DNA of 64,000 nt from Umezawaea beigongshangensis. Its GTDB lineage: Bacteria; Actinomycetota; Actinomycetes; Mycobacteriales; Pseudonocardiaceae. The DNA is taken from positions 124,001-188,000 of the forward strand of contig NZ_JAEIOJ010000004.1 of assembly GCF_016464305.1 (NCBI RefSeq), in the 5' to 3' direction. The notes under the pieces are model-generated. The model saw nothing but the letters and a program-made list of their open reading frames with translations, searched no databases and was not told where the DNA came from. Within the stretch, counting starts at the first letter, position 1; the number at the start of each line of letters is the position of its first letter. Shown piece by piece: positions 45,173 to 55,131 of this stretch. The position numbers were made by a program, and so were the translations under genes.

Positions 45173-45565
45173 GACGCGTCGCACGTCGTGATCCACGACA
45201 CGGCCGCGTGCCGGTTCCCAGCCCCGATCGGGTGGGAATTCGCCCGGTGCGCCCCACCGCGCGGTTCGTGGCGCTGACCGGGCGATCCGGGGCGTCCGGC
45301 ACCTCGCGCACGCACGCGCGCGAGGGCCGGGCACGTCCGCGGGGGCGTCCGGCGGGCGTGTGATACCGGTCCCACCTCGCAGAATCGGTTCACTCTGCTG
45401 CTGCGCTCGGCGTTCGGGGCCGACTAGCGTGGCAGGACTGACTGACAGGACCCCAACGGGGTGGTGCTGCGGTGCGGTCACCCAGATCCGCGTGCCGAGT
45501 GGCTCGGCCTGCACGAACCGGCCGAGCCGAGCTCTCCACCCCGTCCGAGCGTGAGAGGGACTTGA
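45173..45565. other. 393-base region upstream of gltA
   Basis: No gene is apparent. It holds the gltA promoter: TAGCGT at 45425-45430 is a plausible -10, about 135 bases before the gltA ATG, giving a long leader. The leader is not obviously a known riboswitch. Confidence 0.45.
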
Positions 45566-46879
<1,314 letters not shown>

Positions 46880-46902
46880 GCTAGCGCCTCCGCACCACCC
46901 GT

Positions 46903-46939
46903 CCGCCCCGGTTCTGGCCCCGTGCCGGTGCCGGGGCGG
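46903..46939. terminator. Hairpin terminator after gltA
   Basis: CCGCCCCGG (46903-46911) pairs with CCGGGGCGG (46931-46939) across a 19-base loop that can pair internally. It begins 23 bases after the gltA stop. The remaining ~250 bases before the flavohemoprotein gene show no gene. Confidence 0.65.
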
Positions 46940-47190
46940 TGTCGTGTCCGTCCACTCGCGACTCCCGCTTCGGTCCTCTGTGGATCGAGCGGCCGCATTC
47001 CGGGTGACGGGTGGCACGCCGGACGGGCCGGCCGCGCGCACGAGGCGGAACCCGTTGGGCCACGACGCTCAGCGCTGCCCACCCGGCTGGCCGAACTGCG
47101 CGCGCAGGCGGGCACGACTCGCCCCGGGGTGTGGGCGTGGGGCGTGATCGGGGGGAGCATCGGGGGTCCACCGATCTCCCGGGGGTCGCC

Positions 47191-48375
47191 ATGCTCTCCA
47201 CCTCCTCGGCCGCCGTGGTCCGAGCCACGCTGCCCGCCGTGCGCGCCCACGCTGACGCCATCTCCACGACCCTGCACGCCTCGGTCCTCGCCGAGACACC
47301 CGTGCCGGGGGGCGTGTTCAACGGCGGCAACGACTCCACCGGCGCGCAGTCGCGCGCGCTGGCCGCGGTGGTCGTCGCGTTCGCCGACCACCTGCTCGGC
47401 GGCGCGCGGGTGCCCATCGGCACCGTCCTGGAGCGGGTCGCGCACAAGCACGCGTCACTGGGCGTGCTGCCCGAGCGGTACGCGGCCGTGGGCAAGCACC
47501 TGGTGCGCGCGGTGCACGACGTGCTGGGCGACGCCGTGACACCGGCGGTCGCGGCGGCCTGGGAGGAGCTGTACCTGGTGCTCGCCACCCGGATGCGCGA
47601 GGTGGAGGCCGTGCTGTACCGGGACGCGGGCGTCGACCCGCGGCACCCGGTGACGCCGTGGCGGGTGACGCACCGGAACGCGGAGGCGGAGGACGCGGTG
47701 TCGCTCCTGCTCACGCCCGCCGACGACACGCCACCGCCCGATCACCGGGCGGGGCAGTACGTGACGGTCGTCGTCGACCTGCCGGACGCCGGGCGGCAGG
47801 CCAGGCAGTACTCGCTGTCGTGCGCGCCGGGGCACTCCTCGACGCGGATCACGGTGCGCCGGGCGCGCGGCGCGGCCGGCGCACCGGACGGACTGGTCTC
47901 CACGCACCTGTGCGACCGGGTGCGCGAGGGCGACCTGCTGGACATCAGCCACCCGTTCGGCGAGTTCGTGCCGGGACCGGCCGGCGGGCCGCTGGTCCTG
48001 GTGAGCGCGGGCATCGGCGTCACGCCGATCGCGGCGGTCGTGGAGCACCTCGCGGACGCCGGGTCACGCCGCCCGGTGATCGCGGTGCACGCCGACCGCA
48101 ATCCGCAGCGGCACGTCCTGCGCGAGCACGTGCTGCACCACGGGACGCGGCTGGAGTCCTTCCGGCAGTGGAACTTCTACGAGAGCGGGGCGACCGGCGC
48201 GGTGCTGGGACGCGTGCGCACGGCGGAGATCCCGGTCCCGCCGGGCGCGTCGGCCTACCTGTGCGGCCCGCCGGGGTTCGTCCGCGAGGTGGGCGACGAC
48301 CTGGTGCGCCGGGGCGTCGCGGCGCACCGGGTCCACCGCGAGGTGCTCGGCCCGGAACTGGTGGAGATCGCCTAG
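47191..48375 (+). CDS. Flavohemoprotein with atypical globin pocket
   Basis: A 394-residue fusion of a globin domain (about 1-140) with FAD- and NAD-binding reductase domains (about 150-394), as in Hmp nitric-oxide dioxygenase. The proximal heme His is in RVAHKHASLG (His87), and Gln53 aligns with the E7 Gln. The B10 tyrosine that stabilises bound oxygen in Hmp aligns with His29 (ISTTLHASV), so the distal pocket is altered. The reductase half has RQYSLS for FAD, GIGVTPIAAV for NAD and YLCGPPGF at the end. It may detoxify NO, or act as another heme/flavin oxidoreductase. The ATG at 47191 begins MLSTSSAAVVRATLP, aligned with the usual start. Confidence 0.87.
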   Translation: MLSTSSAAVVRATLPAVRAHADAISTTLHASVLAETPVPGGVFNGGNDSTGAQSRALAAVVVAFADHLLGGARVPIGTVLERVAHKHASLGVLPERYAAVGKHLVRAVHDVLGDAVTPAVAAAWEELYLVLATRMREVEAVLYRDAGVDPRHPVTPWRVTHRNAEAEDAVSLLLTPADDTPPPDHRAGQYVTVVVDLPDAGRQARQYSLSCAPGHSSTRITVRRARGAAGAPDGLVSTHLCDRVREGDLLDISHPFGEFVPGPAGGPLVLVSAGIGVTPIAAVVEHLADAGSRRPVIAVHADRNPQRHVLREHVLHHGTRLESFRQWNFYESGATGAVLGRVRTAEIPVPPGASAYLCGPPGFVREVGDDLVRRGVAAHRVHREVLGPELVEIA

Positions 48376-48506
48376 CGGATCGTCGTGCCCGGATAGTCGA
48401 CGCAGCCGGGGACGACCGCGCCGACGAGGGCCGATCCGCCGCCGGACGGCCCCCGCGCCGACCGTCGACCGCCCGCCACGACTCGGTGCGGACAGCTCGT
48501 CGCGGC

Positions 48507-48802
48507 TCACACGTCCAGCGCAGGCGCCAGCACCCTGGTCGGGGAGATCTCCGGGACGAGGACGACGGCGTCGTAGGCGTCGCGCAGCGAGCGCACCTCG
48601 TGGTAGTGCTCGCCGTCGCGGGTCGCGCTCCGCCGCCGGGCCGCAGGTCCGCGTCCGGCGGCAGCACGATCTCGGCGAGGTCCACGACGCGGGTGCGGAC
48701 GTCGCCGGGCACCTGCGCCACCACCCAGTCCGCGACGGCCCGCCCGATCCGCTGCTCCCGCACGCTCGCGACCACGACGACCAGTTCCAGTTGTTCGCTC
48801 AT
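48507..48802 (-). pseudogene. Frameshifted, truncated NADPH-dependent FMN reductase
   Basis: From an ATG at 48802 the reverse strand reads SEQLELVVVVASVREQRIGRAVADWV…, the flavodoxin-like start of an NADPH-dependent FMN reductase with the SxRxxRxG phosphate motif. After PPDADLRPGG the frame is lost; the neighbouring frame resumes GEHYHEVRSLRDAYDAVVLVPEISPTRV and stops at 48507. Family members are about 180-200 residues, but this remnant covers only about 98, so both a frameshift and a C-terminal loss are evident. It is probably non-functional. Confidence 0.7.
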
Positions 48803-48875
48803 GCCGAGCACACTGCGGGGTGAACCTTTGTCGAGGTCGAGCCGCTACCGTGGCGGCACGACCTCGGCCATCGCG

Positions 48876-48962
48876 TTGACCGTCGGCGACGTCGCCCGCG
48901 CCGCGGGCGTCGCCCCCTCGGCCGTCCGGTTCTACGTGTCGGAGGTCCGTGTCACGGCCTAG
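48876..48962 (+). pseudogene. MerR regulator remnant (N-terminal helix-turn-helix only)
   Basis: The frame LTVGDVARAAGVAPSAVRFY is the first part of a MerR/SoxR-type DNA-binding domain, but it ends after about 28 residues with SEVRVTA and a stop where a full domain would continue ~100 residues. The stop overlaps the convergent ABC permease stop by two bases. It is divergent from the FMN reductase remnant, so the two probably were a regulator/target pair that decayed together. Confidence 0.6.
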
Positions 48963-50149
48963 GCGCGCAGGGCGTCGCGCAGCTTCACCCTCGCTCCGGC
49001 GCGCAGCACGGCGTTGCCGTACACCCGCCCGCCGATCCAGGTGATCAGCGCGATGGCGGCCAGCGCCAGGACGACCGCCAGTCCCACCTGCCAGAGGGGT
49101 GCGACGCCCATCGCCATGCGGCTCGGCATGAGCAGCGGGGCGAACGGCGGCAGCACCGACATCACGGCGACGGTCGTGCCGTCGGGGTCCTGGCCGAGCA
49201 GGCCGACACCCGCGACGAACGCGACGACGATGACCGTGTTGATCGGCATGACCACCGCCTGGAGCTCCTCCTGCCGCGACACGAGCGCCCCCGCGGCGGC
49301 GAACACCGTGGCGTAGAGGAAGAAGCCGAGCAGGTACCACACGACACCCGTGACGAGGCTGGTGCCGGCCACGGAGACCCCGTCCAGCACGCCGCTCACC
49401 GCAGCGACGACGAGCCCGACGCCGGCGAGGACCACGAACTGCAGCAGTCCGACCGCGCCGAGCCCGAGAACCTTGCCGAGCAGGAGCTGCCACGGTCGCA
49501 GCGTCGCCAGCAGCACCTCCACGACGCGGCTGGACTTCTCCTCCACGACGCCCTGGGCGACCATCGTGCCGTAGACGAGCAGCGAGTAGTACAGCAGCGC
49601 GGCGACGACGAGACCCACGGCGAACCGCTGCCCGCGCTGGTCGTCCCGCGGCTCCAGCGCCGTCACCTCGGCCCCCGCGTCGGCGAGGTTGCGGGCGACC
49701 ACGGCCGGGTCGAGCCCGCCCTCGGCGAGCTGCGCGTCGAGGGCCTGCTGCTTCACGACGGCGTCGAGCGAGTTGCGCAGCGCGTCGCCCAGCGAGTCCT
49801 TCACGACCACGCGCAGCGCGTCGGGGGCGCCGGTGATCAGGGCGTCGAGATCGCCGTCGCGCACCTGCTGCTCGGCCGCGGCGACGTCGGTGACGTCGCT
49901 GGTCTCCACGGTCTCGCCGAACGCCGCGGCGGTCTGCCGCAGCGGGTCGGCGAGCACCGTCGCCTGCCCGCTGAACGCCACGGTGCTGGTGCTGTTGCTG
50001 GTGATCAGCGTCGCCTGGAACACCCCGTAGGCGCCCAGGAGGACCAGCACGACCAGCGTGCCGAGGACGAACGCCCTCGTGCGGACCCGGCCGAGGAACT
50101 CCCGCCTGGCCACCAGGAAGACGGCCCTGCGGGGGCTGAGCTGGCTCAT
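48959..50149 (-). CDS. ABC-2 type permease (NatB-like)
   Basis: A 396-residue inner-membrane permease. After SPRRAVFLVARREFLGRVRTRAF and a first membrane segment there is a large extracytoplasmic domain (about 45-175), followed by five or more membrane segments. The motif VEEKSSRVVEVLLATLRPWQLLLGK is typical of NatB/YhaP sodium/drug efflux permeases. It overlaps its ATPase gene by ATGA (50146-50149). Its 3' end abuts the decayed MerR fragment. Confidence 0.92.
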   Translation of the reverse strand: MSQLSPRRAVFLVARREFLGRVRTRAFVLGTLVVLVLLGAYGVFQATLITSNSTSTVAFSGQATVLADPLRQTAAAFGETVETSDVTDVAAAEQQVRDGDLDALITGAPDALRVVVKDSLGDALRNSLDAVVKQQALDAQLAEGGLDPAVVARNLADAGAEVTALEPRDDQRGQRFAVGLVVAALLYYSLLVYGTMVAQGVVEEKSSRVVEVLLATLRPWQLLLGKVLGLGAVGLLQFVVLAGVGLVVAAVSGVLDGVSVAGTSLVTGVVWYLLGFFLYATVFAAAGALVSRQEELQAVVMPINTVIVVAFVAGVGLLGQDPDGTTVAVMSVLPPFAPLLMPSRMAMGVAPLWQVGLAVVLALAAIALITWIGGRVYGNAVLRAGARVKLRDALRA

Positions 50150-51051
50150 GCGGAACGCTCCTCGGACACGACGTTGCGGAACAGCTCGGTGAGCGAGGAC
50201 CGGCGGCGGCTGAACTCCCGCACCGGGCCGGTGGCGAGCGCGGCCCGCAGCACCGCCTGGTCGTCGGCGTCCGGATCGAGGTCCAGCACGGTCCGCGCGC
50301 CGCCGCTCTCCACGACGCGCACGCCGGGCACGCCGTCGGCCCAGCCGGGCGTCGCGTCCGGCGCCTCCACGACCAGCTGGGTCCCGCTGCGCAGCTCGTC
50401 CACGGTCCCGCAGGCCACCAGCGAACCGGCGCGGACGATGCCCACGCGGTCGCACAGCCGTTCCACCAGGTCGAGCTGGTGGCTGGAGAACACCACCGGC
50501 ACACCGCTCGCGGCCTTCTCGCGCAGCACCTGGCTCATCACGTCCACCGCCACCGGGTCGAGCCCCGAGAACGGCTCGTCCAGCACCAGCACGTCCGGCT
50601 CGTGCACCAGGGCCGCGGCGAGCTGCACGCGCTGCTGGTTGCCGAGGCTGAGCTTCTGCACCTCGTCGCCGCGCCGGTCGCGCAGACCGAGGCGGGCGAT
50701 CCACGTCTCCGCGGAGCGGTGGGCGTCGCCGGTGGACAGGCCGTGCAGCTCGGCGAGGTAGACCAGTTGCTCCAGCACCTTCATCTTCGGGTACAGGCCG
50801 CGTTCCTCCGGCATGTACCCGATGCGCTGCCTGGTCTCGAAGGTGATCGGCGCGCCGTCCCACCTGACCTCGCCGGAGTCGGCGGCGAGCACGCCCAGCG
50901 CGATGCGCATGGTCGTGGTCTTGCCGGCGCCGTTGCTGCCGACGAACCCGAAGAGCTCACCGGCCCGGACGTCGAAGGTCATGTCCTGGAGTGCGACGAC
51001 GTCCCCGTAGCACTTGGAGACGCGGTCGATCTCCAGCACCCCCTGAGCCAC
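50146..51051 (-). CDS. ABC transporter ATP-binding protein (NatA-like)
   Basis: A 301-residue ATPase. Walker A is GSNGAGKTT, Q-loop GYMPEERGLYPKM, signature LSLGNQQRVQL, Walker B VLVLDEPFSGLD and switch His FSSHQLDLVERLCD. The YMPEERGLYP and LGNQQR motifs are characteristic of NatA/YhaQ. With the downstream permease it would export sodium, a drug or a peptide. Divergent from the ESX-substrate operon. Confidence 0.92.
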   Translation of the reverse strand: MAQGVLEIDRVSKCYGDVVALQDMTFDVRAGELFGFVGSNGAGKTTTMRIALGVLAADSGEVRWDGAPITFETRQRIGYMPEERGLYPKMKVLEQLVYLAELHGLSTGDAHRSAETWIARLGLRDRRGDEVQKLSLGNQQRVQLAAALVHEPDVLVLDEPFSGLDPVAVDVMSQVLREKAASGVPVVFSSHQLDLVERLCDRVGIVRAGSLVACGTVDELRSGTQLVVEAPDATPGWADGVPGVRVVESGGARTVLDLDPDADDQAVLRAALATGPVREFSRRRSSLTELFRNVVSEERSA

Positions 51052-51233
51052 GACTGTCTCCTCTTCGTCGTTGCCGCGGGCGAGACCCGACGCGGCCGAA
51101 CGGACGCATCACCGCTCACGAGCACCCGGAACGCCCGATCGGAGTGAAACGATACGTGCCCCGGAACCGAATCAGATCGGCGACGGTCCAACCGTCACGG
51201 GTGCGACACCCGATGCTGACCCAGGGGGTGACG

Positions 51234-51677
51234 ATGCAGCCCGACCAGTGGCTCGCGCAGTACGGCGAGACCGTGAACGCGGCCAAGCGGAGGGCCGAGC
51301 AGGCCGAGGCGCAGTTGGGAGAGGTGGGCGGCAGCGCGTCCAGCGACGACGGGCTGATCACGGTGTCGGTCAACGCGTCGGGAGCGCTGACGAACCTCGT
51401 CCTGCGCCCCGGTGTGCGGGGCCTCGACCCCGAGGACGTGGCGACCGCGATCCTCGCCACCGCGACGAAGGCGCAGCGCACGGCGTCGGGCCGCGTGGTG
51501 GAGATCGTGCAGGAGTTCGTCGGCGACGGGCCCGCGCTCGACTTCGTCAAGACGCAGATGCCGCACGGCTATTCGGGTGACGGCACCGACGTGGCGGAAC
51601 CGGCGCCGGAGCTCCAGCGTCGGGACACCAGGCCCGACGACGAGTACTTCACCGATCCGCCGGAAGTCATGGGCTGA
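51234..51677 (+). CDS. YbaB/EbfC family DNA-binding protein, ESX-associated
   Basis: A 147-residue protein with a YbaB-like core: helical MQPDQWLAQYGETVNAAKRRAEQAEAQL, then the beta segment GLITVSVNASGALTNLVLRPGVRGL, then a helix. It has an acidic C-terminal tail (about 115-147). YbaB proteins bind DNA as dimers; divergent copies like this one often precede WXG100 genes in actinobacteria (recalled). The ATG at 51234 follows an AGGGGG site; a GTG at 51228 is possible. First gene of a three-gene set. Confidence 0.82.
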   Translation: MQPDQWLAQYGETVNAAKRRAEQAEAQLGEVGGSASSDDGLITVSVNASGALTNLVLRPGVRGLDPEDVATAILATATKAQRTASGRVVEIVQEFVGDGPALDFVKTQMPHGYSGDGTDVAEPAPELQRRDTRPDDEYFTDPPEVMG

Positions 51678-51691
51678 GGAGGGGCAGGGCG

Positions 51692-52000
51692 ATGAGCAGC
51701 TCGTTCACCGTGAACACGGCACAGATCAGGGAGCACGCGACGACCGTCGCGGAACTGGCCGAGAGGACGCGCCGGGCCACCGAGACGGCCGATCCGTCCC
51801 TGTCCAGCAACGCCTTCGGACTCTTCGGCGGCTTCCTCGCCGAGTTCGTCCTGAGGACGGCGGGAGGGTGCCAGGACGTCCTGGGCGCCGCGGCGGGCAC
51901 CGTCGAGGACATGCGCACGGGCCTGGACAACGTGGTGCGGACCTACGAGGCGCTCGACGGCAAGCACGGCGCCGGGTTCGCGCGGACGGTGACCTCGTGA
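51692..52000 (+). CDS. EspC-like type VII secretion substrate
   Basis: A 102-residue protein of the ESX-1 EspC-like (T7SS_ESX_EspC) type. It begins MSSSFTVNTAQIREHATTVAEL and is a helical hairpin. The C-terminal helix ends with Y85-E-A-L-D89, matching the YxxxD/E general type VII secretion signal, so export by an ESX system elsewhere in the genome is likely. Its stop overlaps the next start by four bases (GTGA at 51997-52000), so it and the WXG-containing protein are probably co-exported as a pair. Confidence 0.85.
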   Translation: MSSSFTVNTAQIREHATTVAELAERTRRATETADPSLSSNAFGLFGGFLAEFVLRTAGGCQDVLGAAAGTVEDMRTGLDNVVRTYEALDGKHGAGFARTVTS

Positions 52001-53586
52001 CGACCGCGCAGGCCGCGCCGAACCGCGACCCCGCCCACCTGATCAACGACGTCAAGGGCACGGTCGCCGCCGTGGAGCGCGGTGACTGGGTCGCCGCCGG
52101 GGTCGGCATCACCAACACGGCCATGAGCGTCGTGGGCCTCGCGACCAACCCGCTCGGCGGTCTCGTCTCCGCGGGCTTCAGCTGGGCGGTGCAGCACGTC
52201 GACTTCCTCAAGGAGCCGTTCGACGTCCTGCTGGGAGACCCGGACGCCGTCGCGACGATGGCGCGGAACTGGAAGTCGGCCGGGACGCAGCTCGCGTCGA
52301 TCGCGGCGGACTACCGCACCTGCTCGGTGCGGCAGACGTCGTCGTGGACCGGGCAAGCGGCGGACAACTACCGCGCCGCGAGCGCGAACCACGCCGGTGG
52401 GCTGGAGACGCTGGCCAGGGCCACGACCGGCATGGCGGGCGCGGTCGAGGGCGCCGGTCAGCTCGTGGCCGCCGTGCGCAAGGTGATCATGGACCTGATC
52501 GGCGACGCCGTGACCTCCATGGTGATGTCGATCGTCCAGTGGTTGTCGGTGTCCTGGCTGACGTTCGGCGCGTCGATCGCCAAGGCGATCGTCGACGTCG
52601 TCCAGAAGGCCGTGAGCACCGCGCAGAAGCTCGCCGAGAAGCTGAGCAAGCTCGCGTCGTCGTTGCAGAAGCTGATCTCCCTGGTGCAGAAGGTCGCGCA
52701 GATCGTGCAGACCGCGAAGCAGCTCGTGGACACCCTGACGGCGAAGACGAAGCAGGCCCCGGTCGTGTCCGGCGGTGGGCTCGCGCCCGCACCCGGCACC
52801 GGGCTGACCTCCAGCGGCGGACGGATCGACTCCTACACCGGGCGGCACACCGCCACCGGGGTCCGGCCCGCGACGGACACCGGTGGCCACTGGGTGCCGG
52901 GGCACTGGGAGCCGGGGTACACGCCGCCGCGCTCGTCCGCGGGAGCGCCGCCGCCCCCCGGTCGGCACGGGTCGTCCGGCGTGCGGCCGGGGCCGAGGTA
53001 CACCCCGCCGTCGGTCCCGCGCGGCGCCTGGACCACCACCGGTTCGCTGGACGACACGGACACGTCGTCGTTCTCCTCCCGCGCCGCCGCCCTCCCCGGC
53101 GCACCGTCCGATGTGGACCACCGCGGCGCCTTCTCGGGCGGTGGCGGTGGTTCGGGTGCCGGTTTCTCCGCCGCGGGCCTCTCCGGCGGCGGTTCCTCCG
53201 GTGCCGTCGCGTTCGGCGGTGACCCCGGAGTCGATGGCGGTGGCGCCGGAGCCGGAGCCGGTGGCAGCGGCGGTGCGGTCGGTGGCAGCGGCGGTGGAGT
53301 CGGCGGCGGTGGCGGTGGAACGCCCGGCCCCGCGTTGGCTCCCGGCGGCGCGAGCGGCGTCGTGCCGACGTCGTCCGCCGTCGCGGGTGCTCCGGTCGGC
53401 GTGCCCGGCGCGGGCGGCGGCAGCGGCCCCGGTGCGGGTACCGGTGGCGCGGGCATGATGGGCGGCGCACCGATGACGGGCGCGGGCGCCCAGGGCGACG
53501 CCAAGGAGCACCAGCGCAAGGTCCGCATCGAGGGTCAGCAGGCCGAGGACGTGCCCAGGGCCGCCAAGCCCGTCATCGGCGAGTAG
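51997..53586 (+). CDS. WXG-domain type VII secretion substrate with glycine-rich tail
   Basis: A 529-residue protein. The N-terminal part (about 80-165) is a WXG100/PPE-like helical region with W117-T-G. A hydrophobic stretch (about 165-195) precedes a coiled coil (about 197-250) rich in Gln, Lys and Leu. The rest is Pro-, then Gly/Ser/Ala-rich low complexity (about 250-500), closed by a conserved-looking charged end KEHQRKVRIEGQQAEDVP…PVIGE. It is the large partner of the EspC-like protein. It may be a secreted structural or toxin-carrier protein, but no toxin domain is seen. GTG start at 51997. Confidence 0.83.
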   Translation: MTTAQAAPNRDPAHLINDVKGTVAAVERGDWVAAGVGITNTAMSVVGLATNPLGGLVSAGFSWAVQHVDFLKEPFDVLLGDPDAVATMARNWKSAGTQLASIAADYRTCSVRQTSSWTGQAADNYRAASANHAGGLETLARATTGMAGAVEGAGQLVAAVRKVIMDLIGDAVTSMVMSIVQWLSVSWLTFGASIAKAIVDVVQKAVSTAQKLAEKLSKLASSLQKLISLVQKVAQIVQTAKQLVDTLTAKTKQAPVVSGGGLAPAPGTGLTSSGGRIDSYTGRHTATGVRPATDTGGHWVPGHWEPGYTPPRSSAGAPPPPGRHGSSGVRPGPRYTPPSVPRGAWTTTGSLDDTDTSSFSSRAAALPGAPSDVDHRGAFSGGGGGSGAGFSAAGLSGGGSSGAVAFGGDPGVDGGGAGAGAGGSGGAVGGSGGGVGGGGGGTPGPALAPGGASGVVPTSSAVAGAPVGVPGAGGGSGPGAGTGGAGMMGGAPMTGAGAQGDAKEHQRKVRIEGQQAEDVPRAAKPVIGE

Positions 53587-53593
53587 CGGTGCC

Positions 53594-53623
53594 GCACGGG
53601 TGGGGCGACCGCCTCACCCGTGC
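53594..53623. terminator. Hairpin between the convergent ESX-substrate and glpD genes
   Basis: GCACGGGTG (53594-53602) pairs with CACCCGTGC (53615-53623), extended inward by GGG/CCT pairing. It overlaps the glpD stop, so it serves as a bidirectional terminator. Confidence 0.65.
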
Positions 53624-55131
53624 AGACCCGCCAGCGTCCGGGTGACGAGGTCGGTCACGGCGGGCTCGGCCGCCGCCCGCTCGGCGGGGACGAGTCCCAC
53701 CCTGGTGCGCCGGTCGAGCACGTCGCCGGCGTTCAGCGCGCCCTCGTGCCGCACCGCCCACACCACCTCGGCCGCCGTGATCTCCCCGGCGACCGGCTCG
53801 GCCAGCTCCGGGTCGAGGTCGCCCAGCGCCGCGATCCGGTCGGCCTCCACGCCGTAGCGCGCGGTCAGCCGCGCCGGGGTGTCCGGTCCGGCGGGGGTGC
53901 CCGCGCCGACCAGGGGCAGGTCGGCCGTGCGGGAGGGGCCTGCGGCGAGCCCGCGCTCCCGGATCGCCGTGTCGACGGCGTCCGCCGCCATCCGCCGGTA
54001 GGTCGTGAGCTTGCCGCCGATCACGGTGATCACGCCGTTCGCCCCCGTCAGCACGGCGTGCTCGCGGGACAGGTCGGCCGTGCTCCCGCCGGGCACGTCG
54101 ACCAGCGGCCGGAGCCCGGCGAAGCCGCCGATCACGTCGGCGGGCGACAACGGCCGCCGCAGGACGGACGACGCCACGCCGAGCAGGAAGTCCGCGTCGG
54201 CCCGCGGCACCTCCGGCACGTCCGGGACCGGCCCGTCCACCGGCTCGTCGGTCAGTCCGAGGTAGACGCGGCCGTCGAGCTGCGGCAGGAGGAGCACGTA
54301 GCTGTTGGGCCGCTCCGGCACCGGGATCGTCAGCGCCGTCCCGCTCAGCCCGACCGTCCCGGCGTCCAGCACCAGGTGCGACCCGCGCGACGGCCGCAGC
54401 CGCACGTCCTCGGCCAGCTCGCCCGCCCACACGCCGGTGGCGTTGACGACCGCCCGCGCCCGCACCTCGAAGTCCTCGCCGCCGATCTCGTCGACGACGT
54501 GCGCCCCGCCCCGGTGCAGCGCGGTGACCCGCGTCCGGGTCAGCACGCGCGCCCCGAACCCGGCCGCCGTGCGGGCCAGCGCCACGACCAGCCGAGCGTC
54601 GTCCACGAGCTGGCCGTCGAAGCTGAGCAGGCCGCCGCTCAGCCCGGCGCGGCGCAGTCCGGGGACGAGGGCCACCGCCTCGGCCGCCGGGACCCGGCGC
54701 GGGCCGGGCAGCACGCTCGACGGCGTCCGCGCGGCGCGGCGCAGCGCGTCACCGGCGCGCAGCCCGGCCAGTACCAGCCTGCCCCGGTCGGCGCCGTGCA
54801 GGGGGACGAGCTGCGGCAGCGCCCGCACCAGGTGCGGGGCCGTGCGGGTCATCAGCACCCCGCGTTCCACGGCGCTCTCCCGCGCCAGCCCCACCGCGCC
54901 GTGCGCCAGGTAGCGCAGGCCGCCGTGGACGAGCTTGCTGGACCAGCGGGACGTGCCGAACGCGAGGTCGCGCGACTCCAGCAGGCACACCGACAGGCCG
55001 CGGGAGGCCGCGTCGAGCGCGACGCCGGTCCCGGTGACCCCGCCGCCGACGACGAGCAGGTCCACCACCTCGCCGTCCGCGACGGCCGTCAGGTCCCGCG
55101 CGCGGCGGGCGGAGTTCAGCGAGGTCTTCAC
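53614..55131 (-). CDS. glpD: Glycerol-3-phosphate dehydrogenase GlpD
   Basis: A 505-residue FAD enzyme oxidising sn-glycerol 3-phosphate to dihydroxyacetone phosphate at the membrane and passing electrons to quinone. The N-terminal FAD loop is VVGGGVTGTGVALDAASRG, followed by GTSRWSSKLVHGGLRYL, and later PSRGSHLVLD and NGVITVIGGKLTTYRRMA, the standard GlpD signatures. It starts at GTG 55131 overlapping the TetR stop, so the two are coupled. With the divergent alkyl-DHAP-synthase-like gene it matches, from memory, the M. tuberculosis Rv2249c-Rv2251 module. Confidence 0.95.
   Translation of the reverse strand: MKTSLNSARRARDLTAVADGEVVDLLVVGGGVTGTGVALDAASRGLSVCLLESRDLAFGTSRWSSKLVHGGLRYLAHGAVGLARESAVERGVLMTRTAPHLVRALPQLVPLHGADRGRLVLAGLRAGDALRRAARTPSSVLPGPRRVPAAEAVALVPGLRRAGLSGGLLSFDGQLVDDARLVVALARTAAGFGARVLTRTRVTALHRGGAHVVDEIGGEDFEVRARAVVNATGVWAGELAEDVRLRPSRGSHLVLDAGTVGLSGTALTIPVPERPNSYVLLLPQLDGRVYLGLTDEPVDGPVPDVPEVPRADADFLLGVASSVLRRPLSPADVIGGFAGLRPLVDVPGGSTADLSREHAVLTGANGVITVIGGKLTTYRRMAADAVDTAIRERGLAAGPSRTADLPLVGAGTPAGPDTPARLTARYGVEADRIAALGDLDPELAEPVAGEITAAEVVWAVRHEGALNAGDVLDRRTRVGLVPAERAAAEPAVTDLVTRTLAGLHG

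Noticed and set aside
45360-45554. 64-residue plus-strand frame in the gltA leader
   Set aside because: Composition is random-like, and it lies between the probable promoter and gltA without a ribosome site.
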